64,000 bases of DNA from Camarhynchus parvulus (Eukaryota > Chordata > Aves > Passeriformes > Thraupidae). The stretch lies in contig NC_044572.1 of NCBI RefSeq assembly GCF_901933205.1, positions 60,298,965 through 60,362,964 on the forward strand. Direction: 5' to 3'. This document shows, in pieces, positions 37,352 through 51,863 of the stretch (position 1 is its first letter; the number at the start of each line of letters is the position of its first letter). Position numbers and translations under genes: made by a program. The notes under the pieces were generated by a model. It saw nothing but the letters and a program-made list of their open reading frames with translations. It had not been told where the DNA came from and searched no databases.

Positions 37352-40300
37352 GTTTCTCCATAACCTAAAACTAACATCCCCCAAATTCAGATAAAATCTC
37401 CATTATACCAGTATTTCTGAATCATCTATTGCCAAGAATTGCTCAAAATCTCATTTAAAAAATATTTTTTCCTATTATGCTCCACCTACTTTTTTCAATC
37501 AACTATATGGAGAACATTCAGCAAATAAGGCAATGGCCTGGAAATGCATAGCCTCAAAAGATGCATCACTAGTTGCTTTTACAGCTTAGCTCTGCTCCCA
37601 GTTTTTAAAAGAATGCATGTGTTGTCTTACTGTTTTGCTCTGGGCACTTACATGGAGTACAGGGACTTGCAGGCCTCTCACTTTGCAGCTGCCTTGCTCA
37701 TAAAGCACCAGTTTTTCATAGTGACTCATTAGTAACAAACCCTCTACAAATAAAAGTCACAGGGAGGAAACGCAGATAAACAGACACAGGTAAGAGCACA
37801 CGGCTGCATAATATGGAGTGTTATGCTAGGCATAGACTTAGTTTGTGCACACAAACAAATGTATGTTCAGAAAAACTAGCATTATATACATAGAACCCTT
37901 TTCCAAAATCAGTGCCTGTTTAAAGCAAAATTAGTATGATCTGCGCGTGAAAACCATAAATTTTGTACCGCTCTCAACTGGTGTCGTCACAGTGTGACTG
38001 AATTGATTTTTGTATTTAGATGCTGTTTTGCTAGCAGTGGCTTTTGTCAATACTTCACATTTGTATCAAGTATGACTTCCAAAACAGGCCTGTTGTTCTG
38101 GTCTTCATTTTCGCTGAAGCTGCAGTGATCCTTGGAGCTACATGCCCTTCAGTTCTGAGTGTAATTTCTAATCAAAAGCTGAAGACGTTATGACTGACTC
38201 CGGGAGCTGAATCCAATCCACATGATTTCAGTGTGTTCTGATTGAGGATTCCAGTTTTTTGGTCTATTTTCCTCTACCTTGCACCAAAGCTTTGACAAAT
38301 TGACAAATATCAGGGACACACCGAGGCTACACATATGGATGAAAACCAAGGACAGATGGGAGAAGGAGTTTCAGGACAAATTGCTGAGCAGAAACTAATG
38401 CCTAATAAAATAAAAAATCATTTATTTATAATACTAGTTTTTAATTTTAATCTCAAATTAATATACATCACAAGATGCAGCTTATAATTTTCTCTTCATT
38501 TACAGTTTTGGGTTTTTACATTGATTAGTAAAAAAAACCAGCTTAACATTGTTGTTTTGTTTTGTTTTTAAAAACAGCCTTAAAGTTGGCCCAAGTCACT
38601 GACACATGCATCCATGAGATCTAACATCATCATTGCTGCGTAAGACATATTAAGGTTCTGTGCACATTCCAAGACATTTATCTGACCATAATGGATGTGT
38701 GTGCATTTTGCATATGGAACAAAAAAATATAAAGATCTAGTTCTTTCAAAATGACCATTTACTAAAGGAGCTTGATTAAAACAGAGACATTTCAAAGGAT
38801 AAAGAGAAAGCAGAAAAAAAAAAGGCATCTGTGCTTTTGAGAGTTCTTTTTAGATGTTTTTCTTCTTTGGACAATGAACTGAGGTGAGCATTTGAATTTA
38901 CATTGCCCATCTTCCAGCTTCCACCCAATGATTATACCAAAGGAGGCAGGTACTTTGTATTGCCCATGAAAAAGAATAATATCTACTCACATGGAAAAAT
39001 CTCTCTCTTCCTATTTCCCTGCATATATAGAATTACCTAATTCGCCATTTCCATGTTTTAACAGCCCCTGTAATGTCATATCCAAGCAAATCAAGAGAGG
39101 CTATAACAATCACTCTTTGCTCCTTCCCAGCTTATAAGAGGCCCAGCACAACTCATTTGTAGCACACTTAACTTTGGTTTGCATGACAAACTGTGTAGTG
39201 AGGCTGCTCAGAGGAGGAAACTCAAATAAAGCCACCGAATTTGTATGAGGGAGCAGGGGGAGAAGTGGCTCACTGAAATTTGAAAAATCAAGTGCCGTGA
39301 CAGCTGCTGCTGCTGTAACACTCTTGCAAACCCCAGATTGCCATGAGGTTATTCAGTGCATCTGCACTGAATTTCCTGGGTTACTGTAACACATTACAAG
39401 GATGTGCTTTGATGTGTCCCACATAAATGTCCTCACCAACACACCCTCTTCCTTTCCCTCCCCTCTCCACCTACTCCTGGCCCTAGGACCCTGCAGTCCA
39501 CAGTAATGTCATGCTGCATGCCTTCCTGCTCACATGAGCAGCAGTTGTTAGAGAAATGGATCCAAAAGAAACAGTCAATAAAAACAGAAACAGCTGTAAC
39601 AATTTTACATGGCATGGTTCTGATTTCTGGGTATATCCTCTGCACACATGTTTTCTTTTTCCCTCTTCTTCTACCTTTCCCAAGTAACAGGGCATGGTGT
39701 TGTGGAAAAACAGCCATTAAGAAGGGAACAATGCAGCAAAGAAATTCTTCCCACAGATTTTATAATTTGAAAAATGGGGCTACTTAGATTTTTAAAACAT
39801 TTTTAAAGTGGTAAAAAGGGAAATAGATGACTAGAGAGAAGAGAAATAATAAGAGGGCAGAATGAAAGGACTATGGGTTCTACAGGCAGCTGTAGATTTT
39901 TTGCAGAAGAGGCCTGACAATATTTTAAAACCCACTGCCTCCACATTCTGCCCCACTTACACCCTTCAGCTGAAGGGCAGGTTGTAGCTGTTGGCACTTG
40001 GACAACACTTTTTTGAGGTGAGAAACATCTAAACTGATTTTAATGGGAGATTGTGCATTACTTCTGTGTTATTTACAGCAAAACAAGGAGCCTTAGGGTC
40101 ATCCTACTTATTTCAGACAACAAACAGTGGCATCTAAGCCAGAAGCTACACTTATACCCCCAATAGAAGGGTTCTTGAGATTACCATTCTCCATTGAATA
40201 TAGCAAGAGCCCAGAGCACCTGAGCCTTTACCACATTGTCTTAGCTGACCTGGAGGGATAGAAAATAATAGGTGTGATCCAACTAGATAATTTTACTAAT

Positions 40301-42850
40301 ATATTTAGTCAACACAAGACTCCTTAAAAAGGAAGTAAGTAGTAGGCTTGAATGACATCCATGAAATACTTAAAAATTTGGCAATTAATTGATGTTTTTC
40401 AGCCTAGGAAGGCATGGCTCTGTCATAGCAGACAGGGTGATTTTTGGATCAGTTACCTTAGACAGGATAGACTGTGGGTGGCACAGATTTCAGTTCACAA
40501 CAGACATTTCAGAAAGTACCCAGAAGACCTGCTAATCTCTCTAATTGCACTGCAGACATATCAAAAAACTTCACAACTGTCTTGAGCATCTGACATCAGA
40601 TTGCGTAGGGAACTCACAGGATTTACACGAGATCAACTCACAAACTCCCTCCTTTATTCTATCCACAATTTCATTTCTCCAGAGAAAAAATTTAAAATAG
40701 AATAAAAAGAAAAATATCAAACATTCAACTGTATTTTTTCAGGTTTGTAAGCAAAGAGAAAAAACATGTGATTGAAGATTTCTAGGTGACTTGCTTAAAG
40801 GTTTTAACTGAAGGGGAAAAAAGTGAACAGATGGTGTGATGATATATACCTGTTTTTCCTTAATTAGAATACTCTCCAAAGAAACAAAATATCTAATTTC
40901 TGCTCTTTACTCCTAAATCCATAATCCTACACAGACCATCCTAAACACTGTGTCACAGAGCATCCTATGAGGACTTTAAAATTACCACTAAAATACTAAA
41001 CAGCAAAGGTATATAATTTTTCCAGCAGAGCAGGCACACTGTATTACCCCTCAAATGTATTTTAACATGCAAATACAGCCATATCTTTCAGCCTGACCAT
41101 CATGGTACTGAAGAGTCCTTCAAATTCACACTCTCAACCAGTGACACAAATGTCCTTAACCCAGATCTCCAAAATACAACTTGCTGTCTTAACCCTTGGG
41201 CTTCAGAGGAAGAGAAATGAAAATACCATCTTTTTTAGTTTTGAAGCTTTTTAATCTTATCAAAAATGCCTAGAAGAAAAATGCAAAGCTCAACTTTTAG
41301 CAGCAATTTCTAAGTCAATAAAAATTTTAGTTGACAGGCATGGACAGGAGGAATTAGTTACAACAACAGAAGGTTGCTAATAAGCCCAAGGACCATCTAG
41401 TTCATTGCAATGATTTCTTGGTGACTTCAAAATTCTGTGGGAGAGCACACTGCACACAATGTAGTTTGAGTTTGCAGAAGTAATCAAAAAGCACGGTCTA
41501 AACCACTGTGGTGGGTGGTGTCACAGGAGCACCTTTTCTTTCAGGTTGCATTTTCCATTTATTTTCCAATTGGAATCTAGAGTGCTCAAGAGAACAAAAG
41601 ATGAAGAACAAACCCACTCTTTTCAACTCTTTCCATCTGGGCCAATTTAATCTTTAGACGAACATTATAATTCCCACTTCCAGCAGTATAATTGAGAACT
41701 GTGCACTAGGCTGAAAGACATAAGACCAGATTCTGCCTATAGATAATTAACTAAGTCACATATATTTAAATAAAACAGAAGTTGTGCCAGTATTTCCAAA
41801 ACCTGCAGTAAACATTGGGTGATTTTTCAAACCAGAAGTGTCCCTGCTGTGTTTCTTACTTCCAAGATTTTTTCAGCTGTATCAATGAAGCCAAATATGG
41901 TGTATCTCAATAAATCAGTCATACTTCAGGCTCTTATAATTGCATTACATTACTTCATTTTTCTTTAAAAATAATAATGAAGTGGACTATTTTCTGTTCA
42001 AACCATTTGCACATAGCTAATGGGTTCAATATGTCTGCACTCTGTTGCTACATCCACGGAGTTCAACAATACAATGTTTAGAGAGCATGAGCACCTCACA
42101 TGCTAAAAGTGATATCCCCTCTCAGGTACCCCATGGTCATCCAGCTACCAGCTACAAATGCTGTGGTATTCACAGAAAGATTGGGGGATAATACTGGCAC
42201 TTCAGGCAAGTGCTTCTTTTCTCAGTGAAATGTGTCCCACGGGCCAGGCTGTATGAAGGCTCTGGCCAGGTGTTGAGCCATGTTATGCTGGCCTCTGGCT
42301 GTTTTGATGTAGTAAATTATTTTATTGACTCACTCACATATTAAGCAATTAAACAGTAATATTTAATAGCACAGAAGAAATTTTAAGTAGGTAGTAGGGA
42401 TTATCTAAAACTAACCTGGAATACAAACCCCTTAAAGATTTAGTGCTTTGCTAATGTAACTGTCAGGCACAACTTGCTCCTTCACAAAGGTAAAAACAGA
42501 GAAGTGATTACAAGGATCCCTGGAGCTCCCTTGAACTCTGTTGTCATATCCAGGGCTGTCCACAGCATACCAGAGCTCATATTTGCCAGATGCCACAACG
42601 CAACAGAAGAAGCAGCTTCTTACTGCTTGTGCTCTGATTTAAAGCCACCTCAGACCTCCCCAACGCAAGCATGTGAAGCAGGGACAGGGAGAAGAACTGG
42701 GCTGCAGGTTGCTGTGAAACACAGGCAGTGCATAAGCAATTCAGATCTGAAGAGATGGCCCAAGGACAGAACCTAAGCTTGGACTGTGCTATCCTGCATA
42801 TCTAGAGGGGGGAAGAAAGGTCCTTCCACAAGTAGCTACAGCATTCTCTC

Positions 42851-42871
42851 TTTTTTTTTTTTTCTTTTTTT
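42851..42871. repeat. Interrupted poly-T tract followed by CAG
   Basis: T13-C-T7 followed directly by CAGG. It resembles a splice-acceptor tract, but the following sequence has no exon I can support. Confidence 0.85.
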
Positions 42872-45800
42872 CAGGATAATTTCATTAATTTGATGGCATG
42901 AGATAGAGGACAAATGGTTAGAAAAGAAATTGTCACATATACTGCAGTTACTAAGAGCAAAGAACTTCTGTTCTGCACTCTTCACATAATACAGCAACTT
43001 TGTTTTTAGATCCTTGTGGAGAAGCATCGCTGCAGACAGGCATAAATTCTAACATCCCATGCTTGGGCCATGGTGGAAATGCAGTTCTTAGGGGGTCAGT
43101 ACCCCAAACTTTTGTAGCTCTGAGTTCACTGCCAACGTGTGCTGACAAATGCTGACACAATACCTAGGCTGTCCTTTGAAACGTATAAAACACATCTCTG
43201 GAGCAGGTAGCACTAGAGGCTTTAGAAGCCAACCTGGGGATCAGGGAAGCCTTTCAGTTCTGGCAAGCCATCAGCAATGTGAGAGTTTTGTTTAGCATCT
43301 ACTAATGTAGTATGGCTTTTCTCTGCACAGGACACAGGCTAGAGTCCAGTATTAGCCATAAATTCTCAGGTACATAAAATGAGCAGAACTCAGCTCAGTG
43401 ATGAATAAGTATGGCAGTCCATGGTATTTTCTTGCACACCATGTTCAGCAAGTGCATGATGGTGCATTCTGTGCTCATTCTCTGGTCCTGGTTTGATGAC
43501 TTCTTAATGAATGCTAGCCATCCAGTTCAAGTTAGCAATTGAAGATACACGTCTATCAGAAGGAGGAAGCAAGAGAAGTCTCCACAGAACTCAATCCATC
43601 ACGAACAATATCTCAGAAAAGTATAATACATTTTCCAGTGGGTTTACCTCATGAGCGCAGAAGTTAACTGAAACTTCCTCAGATGAGATATCCAGTTCAA
43701 GAGTTAGAAAACAAAAACCACAAAACAAAGCTGTGATTGCAGGATAGATAAGCATACACTTGTGCAAGAATTACTCTGGCTCAACTATAACATTGAAGGT
43801 GTGGCCTTTGGTATGAGCAAGCAATCGTATACACAGGCTTCAGCAGCTCTTCTGCTTTGCCCATTTTGAAACATATAGTGGGACTCTGAATCCACTATGA
43901 ACATAGCTAGCTCATTCTTGTCACCTCTCCAGTCTGCAATCAGCACCACTTCCCTTTTGAAAGCTTATTTTCAGGGCTGCAGGGACAGGATTTTAGTCAC
44001 TATCCTTTTTTCATACCTGGCTTAATCTTTCTGATCAAACCACAGGAAAATTATTTTAATAAAACTGCTGTAGCCCCAGTCATTAAAAACTAAGTGGCTT
44101 TTTAAGCACGTGCAATTTCTTAGACTGTTAAACAAAGATAAATGTTTCACAGTAAATATTTATGTTTAGGTAAAATCACATTCTGCAAATGGATTCCTGA
44201 GGCCATCAAATAACAGAGGTTGAAAAAACAGCCTGATGGCTCATGTGTGTTTGTAAAAACATACTCTTTTCACATAAGAATCTAATAAAAACGTGAAAGA
44301 CAGCTCTGTGTATATTCCCACAAAAGTAGCAGTGGCAGGAGAAAAGGGAGATGCTCATCCCTCTCAGGCAGGGTCCCCCTGATCTTTAGACTGCTTTTGA
44401 CCTTCAGTGAAACCCGAGCAGATGATTTCACTGTTGCTACTTTACATCAGATGGGAATCTACTCAGCACTGGATGACTGTGTCTCAGAGGGACATTTTGG
44501 AAGGAAAGTTCAAAGTACCTGAAAAAGGATTTTAAATATCTCATCAAAAACCTTGAGGAATACTCATTAGAGAGGGACACTTTAAAGGGAAGGTCCAGGA
44601 GTTGCTGTGAGAAAGTCTCATTTTCAGCTACACGAGACCTGGTATGTCTGAACTCAGCTGCACTCCTATAACTTTCACTGCCAAAGATAATAAATAATTC
44701 GTATTCATTCTGCCTAAAATGTTAGAGAAATCTGCTATTCAACAAGATTCCCTTCAAAACCATTCAGAAAGGAATGACCAACAGGGCAAAAAGCTGTACT
44801 TCAAGTCATGATCACACTCTTCCAGAGTGCTAGGTGATCTTGTCCCTCTGACAGTGAGAATGCCCTCTTTCCTCATGGCCATACAGAATTTCTGAAGTAT
44901 GTTTACTGAAGCACTATAACTAAATCTCCCAAGATCATCTACTGTGGTGCCCTGGCTCCTGAGAGCATTGCCTCCATTAGGCATCATATTGCCCCAAACG
45001 TGTTTGCCTTCAGGGCAAGGTGTAAGGTTCATCTATTCATTCAGCTTTATGACAGCAGAATGAATGCAAAGCCTTGACTATTGGTTTGCTTATACAAAGA
45101 AGGTAGGGTGTGAATTTACAAGCTACTGTATGAGTTCACACCGTGCTGGCTGCTCCCTGCATGTGTACTTTTACATGCAGTTGAGGAAGGCACTTCATAC
45201 AAAGGAACCCTCAGTGTGCCCTCTCAGCATCCACAGGAGGTTTCACTGCAGAGTCATTTCACATAACACAACGTCATTTCATGTCTTAGCTGGTAATTTA
45301 GGCAAACCTTTGTACTGTGAATTTGTCTGATTTCCAAGAAAGCGTTGGTCAACAGTCAAAACAATTCTTGTGAAACCACAACAGAAATAAAGCTGCACAA
45401 AAGAAGGTGTTGCTTCCTGCGGAAGAGGTTTTACAGCTGCTTCTGTGAGCCAGAGAGAAGTTTGATAAGAGGATCAATTTCTACCCCTGAAAGAATTTTC
45501 TACCTAAGTTGTTGACATAGAAATCAAGAAAGAAAGAAGGATAAATAGGAGAAACCTGCAACTGCCTATTCCAATAAGCACTTTGTTTGTCTCTCCTGAC
45601 CAATGAGTAAAGTGTAAACTTACGAGTTTTTTAAGAATGTATAAAAGCATGCCTGCTATAATAAAACTGGGTTTGAAGCCTTCTGGAAATGGAGTGTGTC
45701 GCTTCATATTGTCTCTGTCTCAACTACTACAGCTTCCCAAATAAAAACTTATAATTTTTGTGCTTATATGTGTACCTAGGAGTGCACATACATGTGCCAC

Positions 45801-46904
45801 TTTTAGGAGCGACATTAATTTGTCTTCCAAACAACTTTTACTTGAGAATCAATTCTTCTGGTTTGCATACTTAGGGGATATAAAAACATCTGGAATTTCT
45901 CCTCACTTGAACAAAAGCATTTCTCTGCCTAAGAAAAGTGTATATTCCAAGAAATAGCAAGCTGATACCCAGGATCTCAAATTCATATTCAGCCTTCTAT
46001 GAGCTCAGAACAATTAGCTTGTTTAGCATATCTTAAAACATGCAGGTGCCTGTGTACCTCTTTTATCAGGGGCCCACCTGATGTAACGTAACAGTACTGC
46101 ATCTGCTTCAACAATAGCCTGCCAATTTTCATACATAACATTATGGCCTAATTTATTTCCCAGAGAGGGAATAGTAAGGTAAGACATGTATGCTTTTCAT
46201 GACAACATTTTCTTGCTGGAGCACAAGTAAAAAAGTCTGTTCTTTAAAGCAGACTCCACCAAGGAAAAAGAAAAATCATCTCCCACTCCCAGTTAAATAA
46301 TTTTAAATTCTTAGTAGGTCAACATCTACTTCAGGGTCTTCCAAGTGCATGTTGTCTCATCTATGTTTGTCTTCAAAATTACAAACTCCTCAGGGTATGC
46401 TCTCTGCTTCTCTCTGCCTTGTTCAGTGCTGATCATGTCATCAGAGATTAGCAAATAATTCTTACTATTAGTAAAAATAAATAATATGTGGCAAGATGTT
46501 CTCACACATGCCTTTTGCCTGCGAAGCATGGCATGGGAGAAGATGGCTTGGAACAACTGGGCAAGAAGCAGATTTTTCAGGGTATTGAAAGGTCAGGTCT
46601 CCAGAGATAGAACACTTCAACACACAATCAACACACTCTGGGCAAGCAATTCTCATGTAAGCTGCTCATTTGGGAAGAGGGATACTCCTTGGTTCCCCAG
46701 AACTCTGCAGTAGGCTGGGTTTCCTCTCTCTTCTCTGTCTGTAACAAGCCAGCCAGGGTAACTAAAGCGCAGTAAAGTAAAATAAACAGATCTGCGAAGT
46801 GCTGAGTCCAGTCATTTTCCCCAGGAGAATCTGCAGGGCTCTGAGGCTTTCCTTGGCATTGTAATTAACACCTGACTGCAGCATGTTTATGAACAAAGTT
46901 AAGG

Positions 46905-46925
46905 AGGGAGAAAGAGAGAGAGAGA
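46905..46925. repeat. GA-rich microsatellite
   Basis: A GAGAGAGA run within a longer purine stretch. Confidence 0.8.
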
Positions 46926-47040
46926 TGTTTCAGCCTTGAACTGAATGGTCTTGAGTTGGCTCAACTTTTATGGGCTAATTTGGCAGTGGCTGTGATTGAG
47001 TACAACACTGAAATGAAAAGGATCTTGGGGCTTCTTGCCA

Positions 47041-47060
47041 CCTCCTCCTCCTCCCTCCCT
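47041..47060. repeat. CCT repeat
   Basis: Four CCT units followed by CCCTCCCT, all pyrimidine. Confidence 0.8.
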
Positions 47061-48433
47061 GAGCTAGCTCCTACTACAAAGCATGTGTTTCCATTTAACA
47101 CTGGATAAGAGTCAACTGATGTCTGGATTCTCATTCAAATATTTATTCTTCTGTGGTATTATTAACATTATTTTCCAGTTAGGTGTACCTTACTTCTCAG
47201 ACTATCTTCATTTCTTATAATCACATTTCAGCCTCAGGTTTTTTAAGAAATGTTCTATCTTCCCCTCACTTGAAGCTGTACCTTATAGCTAATTCTTTCT
47301 CCTTGTTTGCAGATAAAATCCTACAAGTTCTTACTGAATTAGAAAGAAAAATCTCCCACCAACATTAGCAATGAGTCTAACAACAAAAACTGAGATCATC
47401 CTGGTTTCCATTATGTTCATCTCAGAATGGCTGCACAAGCACACCCACTGCATTCTCTCTGTCTTTCAGGGAGAGTTTATGTTTGTGTTTTCCTCTTTGT
47501 TTTTGACTGACCTTAACTCAGCTAAGGAAACTCAATTCACAACAAGATCTATTTCTAGATTTGTCTTAGGACAGAATTTGGATTTTTGCTTCAAGGCTCA
47601 CCAAAATGGAGTTTAAACTTCAGACCCCTGCTATTTTACCATCACTCTTATATTTCAAAACACAGAAACCTGCTATGAATAACAGATTAATTTCCACCAT
47701 CCTCAATATTTCCTTTCAAGAAACTCCTTTGGTGAACTGCCTGTTGTGTGAGATGTCCTAATATATTAACCTCTTTTTGACAATTTTACTGCAGTTTTGT
47801 GTTATTAATAAAAACAAACTATTTTCCAAAGAAGCTATGCCAAAAGGCTGTAAAAGTACAAAAATTCTCTGCCCTTCTTCTCGCAATTTTTAGTCCTAGT
47901 GTTTATGGCACAGCTAAAGAAGTCATATTGTCAAATGAATCAAAATTCTAACCTTCTTACAGTAGAGACAGAGAGCATAAAAGCACCTTGTGCAACACAG
48001 CAGTAATAAAACCAAACAAATAAGAAAATAAATGCCCTAATAATCTAACCAAATTAGCTTTTTGCTTAGCCTTTTTCCACGTCACTAGGATTTCCAGGAA
48101 TTTGGTCAAATGACTGAAAATATAATCAGAATGATGGTAAACAGACCGTCTATTTTACAAACATCTCTTTGGGCAATCAGTCAAACTCCAGCATAATGCA
48201 TTCTGTTTCAAAATTGTCAGATGGATTGCTTGTGGCATTTATATGCCCATCAGCCACAGAACTGGTCTGAGAAGCAGTCAGGGAACCATTTTCCTGGTAA
48301 AAGGTTACATATCTATTTGTTATAATTAGTGAGAGCTTCAGTCTTGGAAGATTGCTACATTAAATTTAGCAAAAGCATGTTAGGTAAATTCACTCTGCCA
48401 TAGCCACACGATATAAACCAATTTTGCTGTTTC

Positions 48434-48448
48434 TTTTTTTTTTTTTTT
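48434..48448. repeat. Poly-T run of 15
   Basis: An uninterrupted T run followed by AATAAATA. Confidence 0.9.
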
Positions 48449-50379
48449 AATAAATATGGGTTTCTTTCACTGAATGTACTGTGGCAAACATGTACTAGGA
48501 GACCAGATCTTTAGAAGTTAAGCAGCGCACATTTTAAAGTGGAATTTCCCATAATGAGCAAATCCACATGAATCTCTCACACTTCTAAAGTCCTTAGAAA
48601 TCTCTTTGGGATTACTTTTGGCACCAGACTATATCAGAGGCAGACATGGTAATAATCAGTTTCAAAGGTATACAACACAGTGGTGTGGGTCTTCCCACCA
48701 CACCTCCCATTCAATCACCCATGAGAAGGCTGATTTTGATGTGTGTATTGCTACCTTAGCTGACAGTCTAAAGTCCCACCAGGCACCTGGAATCTTTCCC
48801 TGGGCCTGCAGGGGAGCACATCTTCCTTACTTCCCACCACACAGCTTCTCAGGGCTCAGTCCAGTTTTCCAGCCTTCACTGCCAACATATTTAATCCTGT
48901 AATTCAGTCATCAAAATCACAGTTGGAATCAACGTCCCCATGTAGATTTTGTATATATGTGTGTGCGAATTTTGTCAGGCCTTAGCGACAAGTTAGCAGC
49001 AAGAATATCACATCACAGCCTTGCTTAAGGAGAGGTGGGAGATTTTAATTTTTTTTAATTGTGTGGGCGTTTGTATGCTTGTTTGTTTGTTTTTTTCTAG
49101 CTCCTTAGTACTCCTGGGAACAGAAATGCATTGTGAATGAGCCCACTACCCTGTTCTTCTGCAATTTTCTATAAACAAAACTGTAACCATACATTACACT
49201 CCACCCTAAGTGCTGCTCCCTATGGAACTGATCATTATTGGGCAAGATGAGAAATATTAGGAAAAAAGTGCTTGTTTGTAAACTTTCTGATCAATCTTTT
49301 GAGCTATCCATGTGTTCCCATTACAGCGTCCTCCAACAGTCACCACTTTGCTATATTGTGTAGGACCTAAGGAACACAGTGCACCTTCAAACCTGACTCT
49401 CTTCAGGAGAAGGTGACACCCTTAAGTGACAATTCTGTGCTTCACAGATCAAGGCTTCACAACCTCTTGCAAGTTACACACAATTCATCTTTTCTTTCCT
49501 GGGCAGAGTGACAAGCCTGTTAGGAGAGCTATGGATTTAGGAGTACAATGAGCACCTTCATGTGGAAATTTGGCTGTGTGGACTGAAATCTGCTTTCATC
49601 AGTGAAACTTGTTAGAACCTTCAAAATGTCTCTCCTGTTTATGAAACCTACAGCATAAAAAAAAATAAACTGAGGAACATTAGACAAAGTTACCATTTTC
49701 TTACTCAGTGTTCATATTTTGCCTTTAAACCTACAGAAAGTGGCACTGAAAAAGCAAATAAAAAATCATGACATGCAATTGAGAGTGGCTTAAGCCCTGG
49801 TTCTTCAGGCTTAAAAGTGTGGTTAATTTTACACATACCCACATTCTCATTGATGTTTTTCCACCTAAGTTAAATCAAGAAGATACTTGTGATCTCAGTG
49901 GTTTCAGCACTTGACTATTTACAGGATCAAATGAGTCTGGTACTGTCACTTTACCTTTCCAGCTGCCCCCTTAGTCCAGGACTCGCTTTTTGTCCTCTGT
50001 GGAATTTGGAACAGATCTCCTCTGATGGTGGACCAGAACCTTTATTTGTTTATGGGATGACAGATAACTAGACAGAAACAATAGTGGAAATGCCATCAAG
50101 AAATCGCATTTCTATTTTCAATTAAAATAAATTGAACTTTCTAGTCCTTTTTGGATAAAGTCCAATTGATTCCCTCTATATTTATTAAAAGGAAATAGAA
50201 AGTTGCATTTATCCCTCTCCCTCCTTCACATTATTTTCACTGGTTACTCTAGCAGTAGGAAATGTCAAGAGCGGCAGAGGAAGAGGTGGGTGTACAGCTC
50301 TCTCTGCTCCATACAGCAGAAAGCAAAGTCACACAGTGAGGCAGGGAACAGCCAGCTGCATGTCATAGCCAGGACTCCC

Positions 50380-50590
50380 ACTGCTCAGCCTGAGTCATGG
50401 CAGAGCTGCCTTGAGTGCTGTGTCTCAGCCCCACTGCTCAGCGGGGCTATCAGGCTGAATCTGCCGAGCCGTGCTCCAGGAGCAGAGGAGCCGGGCTGCT
50501 GCTGGCCCTCTGCCAGCCAGGGCACACCGCAGTCGTGGCACAGAGCCAGCCCTGCCCTCTCTGGGTACAGCTTCACACTTTCAAAATAAA
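50380..50590. other. GC-richer block with an open frame
   Basis: This interval is clearly richer in G and C than its surroundings and carries several CpGs (for example CAGCGGGG, TGCCGAGCCGTG, GAGCCGGG, CAGTCGTGG). A plus-strand frame, 50203-50589 (128 codons), runs through it, and overlapping frames are also open, as is common in GC-rich DNA that lacks stop triplets. The block is followed at once by AATAAA near 50585. I recognise neither a protein nor a repeat family. It could be a small regulatory element, an old retroposed piece or part of a transcript. Confidence 0.45.
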
Positions 50591-51629
50591 AACATGCCAC
50601 AGCAAACAACAGTATTGTCTCCTCAACATCCATACACAGCTCAAGAACATTAAAACTATTCCAGCCTCCTCATCTGTTCCCTTCTGGGAGCAGAAATAAA
50701 TGAGGCTTACATTAGATTATGTCTGACTAGTTACATTGCCAAAGGTTTGGAGACTACAAGTGCCTAGCAAAGCTCGAGTACATGATGATTCTCCTTGGAA
50801 AAGTAGGGCTTTCTCAAGGTCTCTGCTGACTCTTTCTATTTACCTCACACTTACCTTGAATACAACATGAGCAGGAGGAACTCTGCACTTCCTACAAGGC
50901 ACTCAATATGTGAAGAGATCACGCCCATAGATAGTCAGCACCTAAGCCCCGCATAAGTTTTCAGAACAAAATCAATACTTTATGCCCTGAAGCAATTCTG
51001 TAAGCCAGGACAGACTTTGGAAAATTAGAATAATAAGCTGACTGTGAGTAGCTCCACTAAATAAGAAAGCAGCTACATTTGTGCATCTATCTCTAGGGTT
51101 TTGCATGTAGACACCATCTTCTGACATATGGGAGGGAAATGAGAATTCTACACTTGCCACATATAGGATCCCAATCAGATCTAACATCAGTACTTGATTT
51201 GAGTCCAATTTATTTGGGATTTGAATAAATTATTATTTTCAAAAACCACAACTGAATGTCAGACAGCAGCACTACAATATGTATGGAAATGTATATGTAT
51301 ATTATAGTGAGAAGGAAAGTAATTTTCCTATGAGACCTTGTGTGCAGGGAAAAAAGTTACTCTGTGTATTTACAGAAGGAAAAATGGGACAGGAGAATGG
51401 TATCCTTTGGCTAATTGCAGCATACATCTGGGAAATTTAAAAGAACTAAAAGATGTTCAGCATCTTGAAAAAACAAAGAAATATGTTTCCCAGGTTACTA
51501 GCCTATTGAAAAAAAAGCAGGCACAAAAATGAACTCAGACTCTGCACAGCTCCATGATTGTCTGCACTGGGTTGAAAGGGCTGAGTGGAAGTTCAAAATT
51601 ATAAAGAATGTAAAATAAAAGGGGGAAGA

Positions 51630-51663
51630 GAAAACTAGAAAAGAAAAAAAAAAAGAAAAAAAA
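51630..51663. repeat. A-rich tract
   Basis: Runs of A separated by single G or CT bases. Simple repeat. Confidence 0.85.
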
Positions 51664-51706
51664 TCTGTTTCAAAATATTCTCAGTAGCTCCTGGGAGCTA
51701 GGTGAG

Positions 51707-51754
51707 GCAGCTAGTTAGGAGCTGCTTAACTAGCAGCTAGTTAAGAGCTGCTTT
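51707..51754. repeat. 26-base-period duplication with inverted symmetry
   Basis: GCAGCTAGTTAGGAGCTGCT at 51707 is repeated as GCAGCTAGTTAAGAGCTGCT at 51733, with one mismatch over these 20 bases. The junction also contains AGCTGC and GCAGCT as inverted arms around TTAACTA, so a small hairpin or cruciform could form. Confidence 0.9.
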
Positions 51755-51846
51755 CTGGTGATACAGCCACAGTCTCCCTTCTATCTCAGTTGTCACTGAT
51801 CTGTGGCTTTTTGCCCCTTGTCAGATGGCGCATGCCATGAGGCAGA

Positions 51847-51863
51847 TTTTTTTTTTTTTTTTT
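51847..51863. repeat. Poly-T run of 17
   Basis: An uninterrupted T run on the plus strand. Confidence 0.9.

Larger units (their letters stand above)
28580..42850. other. Unique non-coding DNA, no gene seen
   Basis: A long stretch with no recognisable exon or interspersed repeat. It contains short tandem duplications near 29049-29090 and 37317-37351, a TA-rich patch near 29577-29600, T12 followed by an AG acceptor near 31978-31992, and A15 at 34059-34073. The open frames are at most 104 codons and have no recognisable products. Confidence 0.55.
42873..50379. other. Unique non-coding DNA, no gene seen
   Basis: No interspersed repeat or exon is recognised. Low-complexity items are a GA run near 46905-46925, a CCT run at 47041-47060 and T15 at 48434-48448. 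The short open frames show no recognisable protein. Confidence 0.55.
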
